Shown one piece after another: positions 49,224 through 62,222 of a stretch of 64,000 bases of DNA (position 1 is the first letter of the stretch; each line of letters starts with the position of its first letter). The notes under the pieces are model-generated. The model was not told where the DNA came from and ran no database searches. It worked only from the letters and a program-made list of their open reading frames with translations. Origin of the DNA: Triplophysa rosa (taxonomy: Eukaryota; Chordata; Actinopteri; Cypriniformes; Nemacheilidae). The stretch spans positions 24,890,072 to 24,954,071 of the forward strand of contig NC_079899.1 of assembly GCF_024868665.1 (NCBI RefSeq). Reading direction: 5' to 3'. The translations under genes and the position numbers were made by a program.

Positions 49224-52200
49224 CTACACTGAAGTCTCGTGCTCCACACACGACGTCGGGTGTGACGGGAGAAACGTTTCTCTCTCTTGAGCTGTAGCAC
49301 TTTCCTCCTTTACGTTGCCGTTAGCTTCCTTATGTCCATCCATCTGCTGGAAGCAGTTTTGCAATGGTAAAACCTCACAAAGGAACAATGCATTTCATAG
49401 TAAAACCTTTAAGCGCTCTTACCCTGAGCTCAGGAGGCGAACTACAGCAAACGCTGGGCTTCAAAAGATGTTGAAGAAGGGATTGTGCATTGCCCACCAC
49501 AGGATAAACTATGCCGGAGGTGATGTCATTTGCTTTAGTCGGACCTTGCAATAGAAACATAACCACATTTTAACACTCATTTTACACTTTTTACAGCGCT
49601 AATAATGTGAGTTATTGTGCTCATGTGCTTTAATGTATATTGTGTCCTGTGTCTCATAATGAATAAATACCATCAGGCTCTTACTGTACCTGTCACGAAG
49701 CTAAAAATGAGTCCAATGAGTACCACGGTGCAGGAGTTGACCGCACTGTACCACATGTACGACAGAGAATAGAGCCCATGCAGCCCTAAAGGTCCACTAA
49801 AAAAAAAAACCATTTGATTTTTTTCTCTTAACACATACAACATTACACCACACGTTGGTCCATTATAACCATCACCTGCTTTCATTATGGGCAGAGTCTA
49901 TGGTGGCTGTCACAGCTGTGATGTTGTCAGAAACATCAGGTCCGGTGGTAGTAAAGTTGAGTAGAGAAACCTCTACAGGGATGGACATCCGAGCCAAAAA
50001 CCCACCAATGCCAATCCAGAAGGCCATGACCAGACCTGCAGCGAGTCCTATTAGAGCTCCCTGGAGTCAGAAGTGAAAGTTTCCTTTTATTTAACCACAT
50101 GGTTACACATAATACCCAGATATACAGATCTGGAAAATGTGTCTGTAAGCTCTTTAAACACGGCTGCTGGACTGAAGTACAGATATAGCAGATATAAAGA
50201 GCATCAGATAACCAGTGATGTAAATAGTAGATGCAAATAGATCTATATACTCACAATGCTGTTAGCACATGGGAAGAAGATTCCAAGACAGAAGAGACCC
50301 AACAGCGGCCCTCCTACCATCCCAAAGATACTGAGAGCAGCCTTTCAAATATACAATAGACATACATGTATCAATCTATATATCCATCTCTCTATTCATC
50401 CGTTTTTATAGTTTTAGCTATACTAATACTTTGAACTAGTTTTTATTTTGAGATTTTTTTATTTTAATTTTTGATATTGCTACGTTTAATTTATTTTTAG
50501 ATGTAATATTTTCTTATTACAATATATATGTTATTTCATATTTTATTGATTATTTATCTATAAACCATCTATCTCTCCAACCCCCACACTTTAAAGGGCA
50601 GTTTCCCGGACAATGATCATCTTAAACCAGGACCAGGCCTTGGTTAAATTAGGATATTTAAGTCATTTTTAAAAAAGTACTTTACAAAAAAACATTACTG
50701 GTGGGCATCTTGAGACAAAACAATGACATTGATAGATTTTAAGATATGTCAGTGCAAGTTGTTTTCGATTAAGACACCTCTAACATTTAAGTTAGTCTGG
50801 GACTAGGCTTAAGCCCTGTCCGGGAAACCGCCCCTAAGCGTTTAAACCCACTTCAGACTCCCACTTCGCTTCGATTATAAACTTGACTACCAGGCCAGGC
50901 TTCCTCAAGCCAACATCAAAGTTTGTCTAAAAACTTTACCATCCAGTATTATATACAGTCACAGACTGTAACATGACTTGTACTGACTGTACACAAAGAA
51001 AAAGCTTACCTGTAGAACAGAACTGTTCATCAAATGGACGACATAAGCCACAGCAAGACATATAATTCCATATGATAAAGCTGGATGAGAATATAATCAG
51101 ATATTATAAAACATGCTTACTGGAAGGCTTAATCTGATGCAATTCAATCAGAAAATCAGATCTGAGAAACTAGACGTTGTGAGAATATGTATGGAAATAA
51201 ATAGACGTGATGATGTCTCACCCAGAATCTTAGATAGCAGAGTGGCTCTGGACTCGCTCATGGAGTAATGGGGTTTAATGAGATCCATCATGGTCACAGC
51301 GGTCAGCGAGTTAAACGCTGAGGAGATTGTGCTGTGGTAACACAACATTACTGCATAACATTAAGGTAAATGATGTAGATTTAATTGAGCATAAATATTT
51401 TGCAGCTGTAAACAATCATGTCCAGTTTGTATTTTAATCCAAAATCAACATTCTGCAACAAAAAAAACGAGACTTTTTTGTGTATTTTAACACTTTTGTT
51501 ACTCTGACAACATTTGTGCATCTAGTATAAAATGTAGGGGAAAAAACTACAATACTATGTTTACTTTATCTCAACTACAAAGCAACATATACAGTACATA
51601 TATATATATATGATAAATATCTGCTATTATCTGTGTGAAATCACATTGATTATAAATTAATCATTATTGAACCACACGTTTTTTTGTAAACACTGACATC
51701 GGGTCCCACAGACCACATATAAGGCATCCTCCCATTATTATGAGCATCAGTTATTATTAGAACCTCATAGTAACTAAAACTTTAAAATAATAACTTAACA
51801 AATTATTAGAGAATAGTAATAACATTTGGGGAGGAGGGTTTCTTAACTTGTCAAAATGCAAAATAACATAATAGTCCTAGAAATGCAAAATATAATGCAT
51901 GATTATTTTGTGTCTATTTAGTTTGGGGTAAAATAAGACATGATTAGATTCACAGAGCTTGTTTCTTATGAAAATTAGCCATGGTTTTATTCTAGCAAAA
52001 GTGTAGAAACCAAATTCTGTGACATATTGATTACCATTTGTATATTCAGCTTTACTGTAAAAACCACCGCTGAGCTATGGTTACAGTAGCAACACCATGA
52101 AAAATGTGTGGTAACCATGGTTTAACTATAGTACCCATGTGTTGTTTTTTAAGTTATGGTTCATTTTTAAGGGGTGGCTGATACCTTAGAGACGCGCTGA

Positions 52201-54381
52201 ACAAACATGCCACGAATAATCCCGGCAGTCCAGGAAAGTCTTGCAACATGTCCATAACAAAGTAAAGAACCATCTGTGACATGAGAAAAATAAAATTACT
52301 CTAGACAAAATGCAAAATTATTTTGCGGTCTAGCGCTCAAGTATTAGTTCAGCTAACCTGGTCTGTAGACCTGACGTAAGGCTTCGATTCATCGCCGTAA
52401 CACGCATACATGACCAGTCCCATTAAACAACTGAGCGTTAAAGCCACCTGAAGACAGGGAAACACCATATAGCACGACCTGCAAGAGACACATCATAACT
52501 TTTTTCCAAAGATCATCCGAGACACTTTAGGTCAGTACTTTGGTGAAGTGATGCTTACATGACAGCTTCTCTCTCCGTGCGAGAACTGAGGTACCGCTGG
52601 ACCTGCGCCTGATTCACCCCATACAGAGAGAGCATCAGAAACACTCCTCCGACCCCTAACGTCCAAAACGTGTGTCTCACCGTCGGGTCTGGATCGAGAC
52701 TGAATCAACAGAGTGAGTCAAGAGACGTGCGATCCATAACAGTAAACATTTTGTGAAGATGTCCAGAAAGAAATCACTGCAAAATGTTTGGTTTATAGGG
52801 ATAGTTCACCTAAAAATAAAAATGATGTCATCATTTATTCACCCTCATTTATTTCTTGGTATTTTGAGAAATGTCTCCGTGGTTTTGAGTTTATCCAAAG
52901 TTGTTTGGTTCTCAACGTTTATTGAAATATCGTGTCTTGTCTTCAGTAGAAAAACTATATGTGGAATAAATTGAAATGAGATTGTTTTGAATAAATATGT
53001 TAGTTGCTTTGGTTTTAACACTCATTTTGCACTTTTTATAGTGCTAATAATGCGAGTTATTATGTATCACAAACTGCATGTGACGAATTGAGTCGAAAGG
53101 GACATTTCACCACAAGATCAAAGGTAAATGTGGGGAAAATAGGATATTAAAAAGGTTCTTTATTCATCAGATGCTGACTGAACAATAATGTTGTCTCTTT
53201 ATATGACAACTTGAGCTTTTTAATGAAAGATTGCCAAACATGAAAAATAATGTTCCCGGATCAGGCTGTGCATTAAGCAAGTGGACTTCAAAGTGAACAT
53301 ACTCGATCCCTGAGATACGGCCGCCATCTCTGACTTTAACCCAGACATCAGACAGACCACCGGCCTGCTGTACGCCCACGATGATGATGGCCAGCTGACC
53401 GGTGAACATCACCACCGTCTGAAAAACATCCGTCCAGACCACTGCCTTCAGTCCACCCTGACAAACAACACACACACACAACAACTCAATTTCACAATCC
53501 ACTGTGCATGTGACGGGCATTATAACACTGCACACGACTGTTGTCTTACTAGTGCTGTATACAGAGTGCACACTGATCCAGTGGCCAAAACTGCTCCCCA
53601 TAAATGAAAACCTGTAACTAGAGACAAGCAGAGAGAGAATTTCCTTGTGCGTATTGTGTTTTAGGCATGTTAGCAATGCATTTTTTTTATAGTTACTGTA
53701 GTGTTACCTGCATTCAGCGCAAGAGCGGGGGTGTAGATACCGACGCCCATATAAATGACCTGCAGAGCCACAAACAAACTGTTCCAACCACGTAATGTGA
53801 TAAATACTGTATGTTAATGTGGACACTTTTCTCATGAAAGAGCTTACCATCTGAAAAATAAACGTGACTGTGCCACATATACGGACGGCTTTACTGAAAC
53901 GCAGCTCCAAATACTGTGAATGAGAATAAAACATCAATGCCAAACGTTTGGTTAAATGATCTGAAGTACCATATTTGCATAGATTTGTGTATGTAGATGC
54001 TACATGATGTGTCGTTTACGGCGCACATTGCACCTGGTAGGCACTGGAGAGGTGAAGTCTGTAGAACACAGGGATGAAAATGTGTGCCGGTATCAAGAGA
54101 CCCAGAATATAAGAGCAGCCTATAAACCAGTACTGCGTGCCGTTGGTGTAGACCTCAGCTGGCGTGCCAATGATGGCCACGGCCGACTGGAAGGTGGCCA
54201 TGAGGGACAGAGAGAGAGGCAGGCACTTCATCTTCCTATCAGCGAACAGGAGCTCCTGCGTGGTCCTCTGACGCCCTCCGGTGAAGGCGTGGTACAGCCC
54301 GATGGTCATAGAGGCGATCAGCAGCAAAGCAAATATGACATAATCCACAGTACCGAAGTACTTGTGTCCTGTGGGATCCAT
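49224..54381 (-). CDS. slc5a6: Sodium-dependent multivitamin transporter (SMVT)
   Basis: Plasma-membrane Na+-coupled uptake of biotin, pantothenate and lipoate; SLC5 (sodium:solute symporter) family. Fifteen coding exons: 54034-54381, 53848-53913, 53708-53759, 53550-53617, 53303-53457, 52559-52699, 52358-52478, 52185-52273, 51222-51331, 51010-51080, 50255-50341, 49876-50060, 49690-49796, 49423-49544, 49224-49346. They sum to 1,845 nt, 614 residues (human 635), with consistent phases. Family blocks in order: [14 protein letters not shown] (TM1), [105 protein letters not shown] and [16 protein letters not shown]-glycosylation sites NFT and NIT fall in the loop encoded by 49876-50060. The start [10 protein letters not shown] follows an in-frame upstream GTG that is not needed. 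The SMVT-specific blocks favour SLC5A6 over SLC5A8/SLC5A5. Intact. Confidence 0.93.
50595..50835. repeat. Inverted-repeat element (gcagtttcccggacaatgat end) in slc5a6 intron
   Basis: Ends gggcagtttcccggaca and tgtccgggaaaccgcccc are inverted; the interior includes ccaggccttggttaaattag. It is closely related to 56515-56750 and more distantly to 10471-10689. Confidence 0.75.
51340..52184. other. slc5a6: Long AT-rich slc5a6 intron
   Basis: An intron of about 850 bases between slc5a6 exons. It holds a TA repeat at about 51599-51611 and accgctgagctatggttaca-type short inverted blocks near 52065-52135. No gene within. Confidence 0.5.
52794..52980. repeat. Interspersed repeat (atagttcacc type) in slc5a6 intron
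   Basis: Begins tagggatagttcacctaaaa then ataaaaatgatgtcatcatt, matching the starts of 46298-46488 and the right half of 48030-48265. The right end is not clearly preserved. Confidence 0.6.
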
Positions 54382-55600
54382 ACACACACTCCAGGCGTGA
54401 AGATGATATTAGAGTCTGCACGGCGTGCCCCAGAGAAAGATCATAGCCGTCCGTCTGGACTTCTGATGACAACCTGAAACATTGCATGACGCACGGGTTA
54501 AGTGAACATCGCTGCAATATCAAGTTATTATAATGTGGTCCTGTAGCTGTAGATAATGTGTTAGTGTATTCATAGAGCACCGCAACACAAACGTCATGGG
54601 TTTCAGTCTCAGGGAACACACAAACTGATGAGAAAAAAGGATATCTTGCCAAATGCATGAATGTAAATGCAAGTTATTATTTCACATGTTCGAACACAAA
54701 TATCCCAATCCTGGCAACACAACCGTTTTTTAGATGCTCTTGTTCTAGAAGTCTATGCATAGTAGGTCAATAAAGACTTTCCAAGGGAAACCCAAGTAAA
54801 CATGAAATCAAACGACCAAATGTATTACACGCTCCTAGTTTTATTGAATAATCCTTCATAGACTTTGATCAAAACTTCTATCTGTTCCTCTCTCTTAACC
54901 ACTCAACATAAAACACTGTGGTATACTTCAGTATTAACTCTATTTTACATTATATATAGGTATATAGATGTAGTTTTTAAACCATATAGTAACCTATAGT
55001 GATTATTAAAGTACCATACTATTTACTACAGTTTATCAATTTATCATCGTTAGTACAAAATCCTGCAATGTACATTAACAAAGTGTAGCAATAAATATGA
55101 GTTTACTATGGTAAAATATACTACAGTATTTTGTCATGTTGAAACACTTTTATTATAATAAAACCATGGTTCATTTTCCTGCAGCTTACACAGCAAAGCA
55201 GTACAGGGTTAACAGTCACGGGCAAGTGTTTTCAAACACACTTACGACACTAGATTCAACTTTACCCTAAATGTATGCTTAAAGCCGTATTTCCTTTCAA
55301 TGTATTAATACACTCACAATTTCTAACGAATTCAACAATAAATAATTCAATAATTCTTCCCAAATGATTTTGAAACGTTTACTTCCTTGTTTTAATAAAG
55401 GCGCGCGCCTCGCTACAATGTATCTTCACGATCAACGGAAAGCAACAAGCAGACACACGTGTGTTTCTCATTATAGTTTTCTTACCTTACAAGAATCAAG
55501 CAGATTTGTGTTAGAGCTTCATACAATCCGTGCATGTCATCCGGGTGCAGACCGCAGATAGCGAGGGTCAGTGACAATGTCGTTGTCCAAATGTGTCAGA
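54382..55600 (-). promoter_or_regulatory. slc5a6: slc5a6 upstream region with probable 5' noncoding exon
   Basis: On the minus strand a segment ending gattcttgtaag is followed by gtaagaaaac, a good donor at about 55488. A CpG-containing block with gcgcgcgcc lies at 55401-55410. This fits a noncoding first exon and an intron of roughly 1 kb before the coding start at 54381. The rest of the interval is AT-rich with no other feature. Transcription start not determined. Confidence 0.4.
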
Positions 55601-56514
55601 GAGCCTACCATCACGTCTGAAGGTTACAGAGCTAATTTCATACAGCTGAACACTGCAGGTTTACGTTCTATCTCCATAATAGCGACTATTACATTGATTA
55701 TACCCACCTTAAACATTATAAACATGTATTTTCTCAATATCGTTCTTTATATCTGCTATTAAGTGATCTTAACCTTAAGTATGACGCAATTGTAATATGC
55801 AGACATGATAAAATTACAACCACGTGGATGAAACATACTCATAAAACGGGGATTACCTGACTGTGCTAACCGTGTGCAGTGATGAAGCGCACGAGTTAGC
55901 AGATTAGCTGTCTGCGCTAATTGCGCGCAGTGATGAGGCGAAAAACACGTTGTTTTCAAGATTTTAGCTTCCGAGGTAAACGTTGTCACAACAGCGCGCT
56001 CATTTTATAAATGATTTAAGTGCTGAAGCTGCGTCTGAAATCAGTCACTTGTTCACACACACTCACTATTTCCTATATGGTGAATCGCACAAAATTCAGA
56101 CAGTGTAAGTATGATGTCCATTAGAGCGAATGAAGTGAGGGGCTGCAGCCAAAGACTAACAGCAGTTTCATATAAAATCTGAATCGGGAGTCTGTTAGAT
56201 TTCAAATACATAAAAAAGAATCCAACATTCTCCTAAATGATGGCCCTTTTACTTTGGCTGCTTTTATAGACGACGTTAATGACAGACATGTTTGTATTGT
56301 TAAAACGTGAAAGTGCCCTTTTATTTAATAGCCTGGAATAAACCTAAGAATACAGCAGAAAGCACTAAGACTTTCTAGTTGCTTTTCAACGTTTTTACCA
56401 GCAGGTGTCGCCAGCCTGCGGTGTTTCCACTGCTATGCGAGAGTGATCTTTTTTGCATTCAGTAAATTCAAAGCTTTGTTATAGATTTTTGAAAAACATC
56501 ATGTTAAATTTATT
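55600..56514. other. Intergenic stretch upstream of slc5a6
   Basis: Mixed-composition DNA with a duplicated block: gtgcagtgatgaagcgcacg at 55874 and its near copy gcgcagtgatgaggcg at 55924. No gene or complete transposon is recognised. Confidence 0.4.
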
Positions 56515-56750
56515 GGGGCGGTTTCCCGGACAGGGATTAGTTTAAACCAGGCCTTGGTTAAATTAGGATATTTAAATTGGTTTTAAAAACATAGTTTACA
56601 AAAAACATTACTGGTGGGCATCTTGAGACAAAACAATCGCACTAAACTAAATTTTAAGATAAATCAGTGCAAGTTGTTTTCGATTAAGACACCTCTAACA
56701 TTTACATTAGTCTGGGACTAAGCTTAAACCATGTCTGGGAGACCGCCCCA
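56515..56750. repeat. Inverted-repeat element (ggcggtttcccggacag end)
   Basis: The left end ggggcggtttcccggacagg and the right end gtctgggagaccgcccc are inverted. It is a close relative of the copy at 50595-50835, sharing acattactggtgggcatctt and gagacaaaacaat. Confidence 0.78.
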
Positions 56751-57194
56751 CTGTCAATAAACGACCTAATGTGCATCTGTTGGTAACATCTTTAAATCCC
56801 AGTCAAAACAAAACGAGTAACACGTCCTTTTTAAGTGAATATCTGAAATATGCCTTAATGGTTAAAGGGACAGTTGTACATGAAGTGTATTTTGACCCTA
56901 TTCCCAAGCTTTAAAAGGACACAAAGCATTACTCCACGTATATTTCAAGTGTCATGAAGGCATATACACACGGGTTCGGTGAAAGAAAATAAAAATGATT
57001 CTTTATTTGTTGAAGTTTTTAACCTGTGCTTTTTTTCTGCTTCCTCGAAAGTAAACGCGCCATATGGGCTTCTAAACGTATATTTCCATATATTTTCCAA
57101 GACCTTTCTGTGAGAAAATGGCAGTTGTTGTGCCGTTACCCAAGTCCGCCACTAGAGGGAAGAACACGCACATTTTCCGAGCTGAGGAGAGAGC

Positions 57195-57398
57195 CCGTTG
57201 TGGCTAGAAGGGATACAGCTACGGCCGGAAGTGATGCAAAACCCCGCCATAAAATTACAATAAATTACATTAGCTAACGCCTACACCTACCCCAACCTAA
57301 CAAAAAATTGTAATTAACTGTTGTCAGCGAGACAAAAATATGCGGTATTGAATTGCACATGCCCAGTAAGGTAGCTGTATCCCTTCTAGCCATAACGG
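57195..57398. repeat. Short inverted-repeat element (ccgttgtggctagaaggg end)
   Basis: The left end ccgttgtggctagaagggat followed by acagct, and the right end agctgtatcccttctagcca followed by taacgg, are reverse complements with one mismatch. The centre is acctaccccaacctaac-like. It is a MITE of about 204 bp with no coding capacity. Confidence 0.78.
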
Positions 57399-57749
57399 AC
57401 TGGTTACCCTGGCAGCACAAGTTGGAGTACAAATACTCGCACGAGGCTGAAAGAAAACAAGTAGCTACCTAAAGTTGTCTGTTTGGATACAGTCCACATG
57501 CAAGGCAAGGGACATGCGTTTCAAAAACAGCCTCGAAGAACAAATAAATAACATGGAAACAGCAGCAATTATGGCATGTTTGTTTACTGCATTACCAGTC
57601 CAACATCCAAACAGACGCTGACACCAAATCGTAAAGCATGCGGTTTAGGTGACCGAGAATGCAAAGGTGAATGTGGAATACCGTAGATAACCGATTATTA
57701 GTGACATGACAGTGAATTTAAATAGACAAGCAACTTCATCCTACTCGAC

Positions 57750-57936
57750 CTCTCAACTCCCCGAAAAACATTCGTAGCGCGATGCGTCTTTCAGTGCGGA
57801 AGTACGCAGTGACATCATCGACCCGTCGACCAATCATAGGCGTTGCGTACACGACGCTACATACGAGCTCACAGTCTTGTCAGTATTGAATCGGGGGTTT
57901 GACTGTCTGTCAGTGACTGAAGGCAGCTTGGTTAAG
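57750..57936 (+). promoter_or_regulatory. Probable fam167a promoter and first noncoding exon
   Basis: A CpG-bearing block (cgtagcgcgatgcgtc, gacccgtcgacc, gcgtacacgacgctac) is followed by sequence ending ggcagcttggttaag and a donor gtatgc at 57937. The fam167a coding exon has an acceptor at 59920 (ttctgttacag), so a noncoding first exon is expected. Function is inferred from position. Confidence 0.45.
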
Positions 57937-59920
57937 GTATGCATTTCATCAGAATAAATGAACAATATAAATGTGCACTGTTTGCTGAGTTTTAAGACAG
58001 TTCATCTTTTATATTAAGGCTTTTCTTTAACCTTAATGATTGTCGTTACATTTACATTTATTAATTTGGCAGACGCTTTTATCCAAAGCAACTTAAGTTA
58101 CAAGTAGGAGAGCATATAAACATTAATAGTTAATTAACTATTAATATTAAACTACACATAAAAGTTTATTTTTGCTATTTAGGTTTGGTTAAGATCAAGT
58201 AATCTGTGTTTGTGTAATGATATTTTTATATTTTATAAGTTATTCTATACTGTAACTGTCTATAATTCTAATATAAAACTACTTCATCAGTCTCAATAAA
58301 ATAGGCCTATCGGAAGAGAACACAGGTCTTCGTGATTTTAAGTGTCACATGAGCTATGTTTACGTAGACAAACGTACTTTCCCTTTCTGCAGTGCATGTA
58401 TACTGTGCACAGTATGCACATGTGTCATGTGTGACACATTTTTTATTAGCCTGCAAAAAAACAAAAACATTATATTAGCACAAAATAAATAATAATTAAA
58501 TAAATGTTTTTCTTTTAAAAATAACTTTACATGTGCAACGTGATGATAATACTATAGCATACTGCTGTTTGTAATGTTAAGCAATGGCAATATTGTTTCA
58601 TTTACCAAGTAAAACTGTGGAATATTCATCAGTAAGTTATTTCCTTCCAGACACGGCTCAGACATCTCTCAATATTACTATTGTTATCACACATGTGATC
58701 TGCAGCGGGTCATGAGTCAGTTTATTCTCCTCCAGTTTCTCAGCATTTGAATGCATGACCGTCTTCACACGCTTTTAATAATCTGAGAGCCGTTAGAGGA
58801 ATCCCAAACGCATTTTATATATCGGTGTTCTCCTCAATACATGCACATTTTGATGCAAACTTTTTGTCTTTACCAGATTATACAGACATAGTCAAAGATA
58901 TACATATTGTAATATTTTTATTATATTCAATGTTTTATGAGTGCTGTATAGGTTGTTGCATGTAACATTGTAAAAAGTACAATTTAAATGTGGCTGTTTT
59001 GGCATCATGGCAGCGTTCTACACAGTGATGCCAAATATTACCCATGCAGTGGGTCATTTCCTCCTTTACATTTCCCACAGTTCAGTTGGTCAACAGTCGT
59101 TCATCCCAGCATTATTCCCTCAAAAAATGAACAGGATTCACACATCCTCATGGAAAGTGAGGCGATGATGGGAGTGTTGCTGAGATCTGTACTGGTCTCA
59201 AAGGGTTCCCAGTTTAGCCGTCAGCTGCCGTGTCCTAGTTTCCTCAGTCCAGATGCTGACCGACATCACATGTAAACAATGATTTCTTATTAGTTAAATA
59301 ATGGCCTGTTTAACATTTGTAGATATCAAAGTTACTAAATATGATTTTAAATAGATATTTAATATTTTAGGAATCCTTAAATCCTTTTTTCATGTAAAAT
59401 ACTTTCTATGATGTTTACTAAGCAAAGACAACTGTAAGAAAGATTTTTAGGTTATTTCCCAAAGGCACCAGAAGTGTAAACAATGTGACAGTTGTGCTAT
59501 CAAAACATTCCTCTGTTTACTTGATCATCCAGACAAGCCCGATCATCCTAAAACAGCAGCATTTCAGCCAATCACGTGTTTGGAGGCGGGACTTATGAAA
59601 ACACGCAAGATAAAAAAACTAAAAACATCCTGATGTTATAGTTATAATAAATGTGGCTCACTAATATTCAGGTAATTGTGAAATCATATACGAAACATGA
59701 TTCACACATATCATGTGTCATTTCAATGATTTCTAAGGTTGTTCTCAATTTTTCTGCTTTTGTCTCATTTGATTTCTTTGTTTTCCCTGCATATATTACG
59801 AACAAAGATGAGTGTTTCTCATTTTAGAAAAGTGAACGTTGAGTCAGGTTTAGTACATTAAAGCTCAGTAATTGACCGAGGCCATTTAACATGATGTGAT
59901 ATTTGCATTTCTGTTACAGA
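57937..59920. other. Presumed fam167a intron 1
   Basis: AT-rich interval. A SINE core (tttggcagacgcttttatcc then aaagcaacttaagttacaag) lies at about 58048-58115, with only the core/tail visible. A 95-codon frame at 58988-59275 has no recognisable motif. Nothing else was recognised. Confidence 0.45.
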
Positions 59921-60034
59921 TGCCGCAACATTAGACCATTTTTTTGGAGTCCACAAGAATGCTCCACCGGAAAAAAAAACTACTGGAAATCTGATGTTTC
60001 GTTCAACGTCTGAAAGTTTTTCTTCGACCCCTCA

Positions 60035-60764
<730 letters not shown>

Positions 60765-62222
60765 CAACCGTGTGTGTTTATACCGCATGTTTTTGATAGA
60801 ATATATTTGACATATATTTTCAGAACATATATGGGATTCATCTTGAAGATCACAACTCATTGCACTTGTGTAATGTGACGTATTTCAGAGTAAACAGGAT
60901 ATGTAGCATGAAAAAAAACTGGGCTGGGTCTTGGGTTCATTTTTCTGTAATTGCTGGATGGTAAAAAGTGTCTTCATGTGGCAGGTGGTACTATGACAAG
61001 AAGGCTTGGTGGCATCACGGAAAGTCATTACACAGGTTGAGCGAGTTATTCAACACTGAAAGTGAGACGAGAAAACTATGAAGTAAATACGATCAACGTG
61101 TTTCATGAAATCTCAATGTAATGTCACTGTCTTTGCCATGATTTTGTTATCTTCCGCTAACACTTCCAACGGTTTGGAGCAGCACATTTTTGTGAAGTGT
61201 AAAGATCACACAATAGACCTGCTGAATGAAGCTTCTAGTACAGCGACACAGATAAGAGAGCCATACAGATACGACACTGTCCGGTTGAAAGAAGACAGAC
61301 GGGATGGGCGTCAAACTTTTTTTGATAAAAAATGTCTATTGGAGAAGATACAGAATGAAATTCAGATGGTTTCCATCGCAAAAAGGATTATAAACCATCC
61401 GCGTTTTACCATTAAACCCATCACAAATTTCCTTTTGCAGTACGTCTTATTCCAGGAAGATTTAATGGTGCTCTATTGGTTCCCATTATAAACAATAAAT
61501 CCATCACAATTTCTGTGTAGAAATTCAAGACTAAAATGTTTACAACAAGAAGACACAACAAGGCTTAAGAAATAATATGTACCGATGTAAATGTTGTATT
61601 TTTAAGAAGTATAACCAACAGTTCAAACAGGTTTTCCTACAGAAGAATAATGTTTTTATTCGGATCATTTGATCTTATAGATCAAATGCAGTCACACATA
61701 CTTTTTAACAATTTCATTAAAAGTTTATATAAATAAATAAAAGTGCCCACAACACTTACTTTAGCATAGTGGTGGTGAGTTTCGTCCAGCGAGCACCCCT
61801 CTTATGCTCTTCAAAGAATCATAAAATTGTGTTTGTGTATATAACGATAGGCCTATCACGTGTTTATATCAAAACTGATTATTGATATTTAGCTAAATGA
61901 GATCTAAAGTCACCTTTAATTCAACAGTTTAGTTTGTTATGTTTTATAATATTATGTAATAATTCATCCTGTATGAGCAGGCCTGTGTGTCTTTACACAA
62001 CAATGAAAGACTTCAGAGGTGTTTGTGTGCCAGTGGCACAATCTCACAACGGTTATTGTTGTATGGGTGTGTATACAACATTTCTTTGCAAACCTGCTCT
62101 TGTTTTTAACCAGTTTGTTCAGTCACTGAAGGGGAAGGTGTATAATAGTGAGTGTGAGACTTAAGTTCTGTGCGTGAACGAAGAGATTTTTATTGTAATA
62201 TTGATGGCAGACTGACGTCACA
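60765..62222. other. fam167a 3' UTR and intergenic DNA before the rab gene
   Basis: AT-rich, with overlapping aaataaataaataaaag near 61730-61743 that could terminate fam167a transcripts. A 128-codon open frame at 61105-61491 starts with ATG but has no recognisable domain. Probable 5' UTR of the rab gene lies immediately upstream of 62223. Confidence 0.4.

Noticed and set aside
53167..53676. 169-codon minus-strand frame through slc5a6 exons
   Set aside because: It reads through introns; the true exons (53303-53457, 53550-53617) are joined by consensus splice sites in the transporter frame.
61105..61491. 128-codon ATG-initiated frame downstream of fam167a
   Set aside because: It lies in the probable fam167a 3' UTR, has no splice sites, signal or domain that I recognise, and its composition matches flanking AT-rich DNA.
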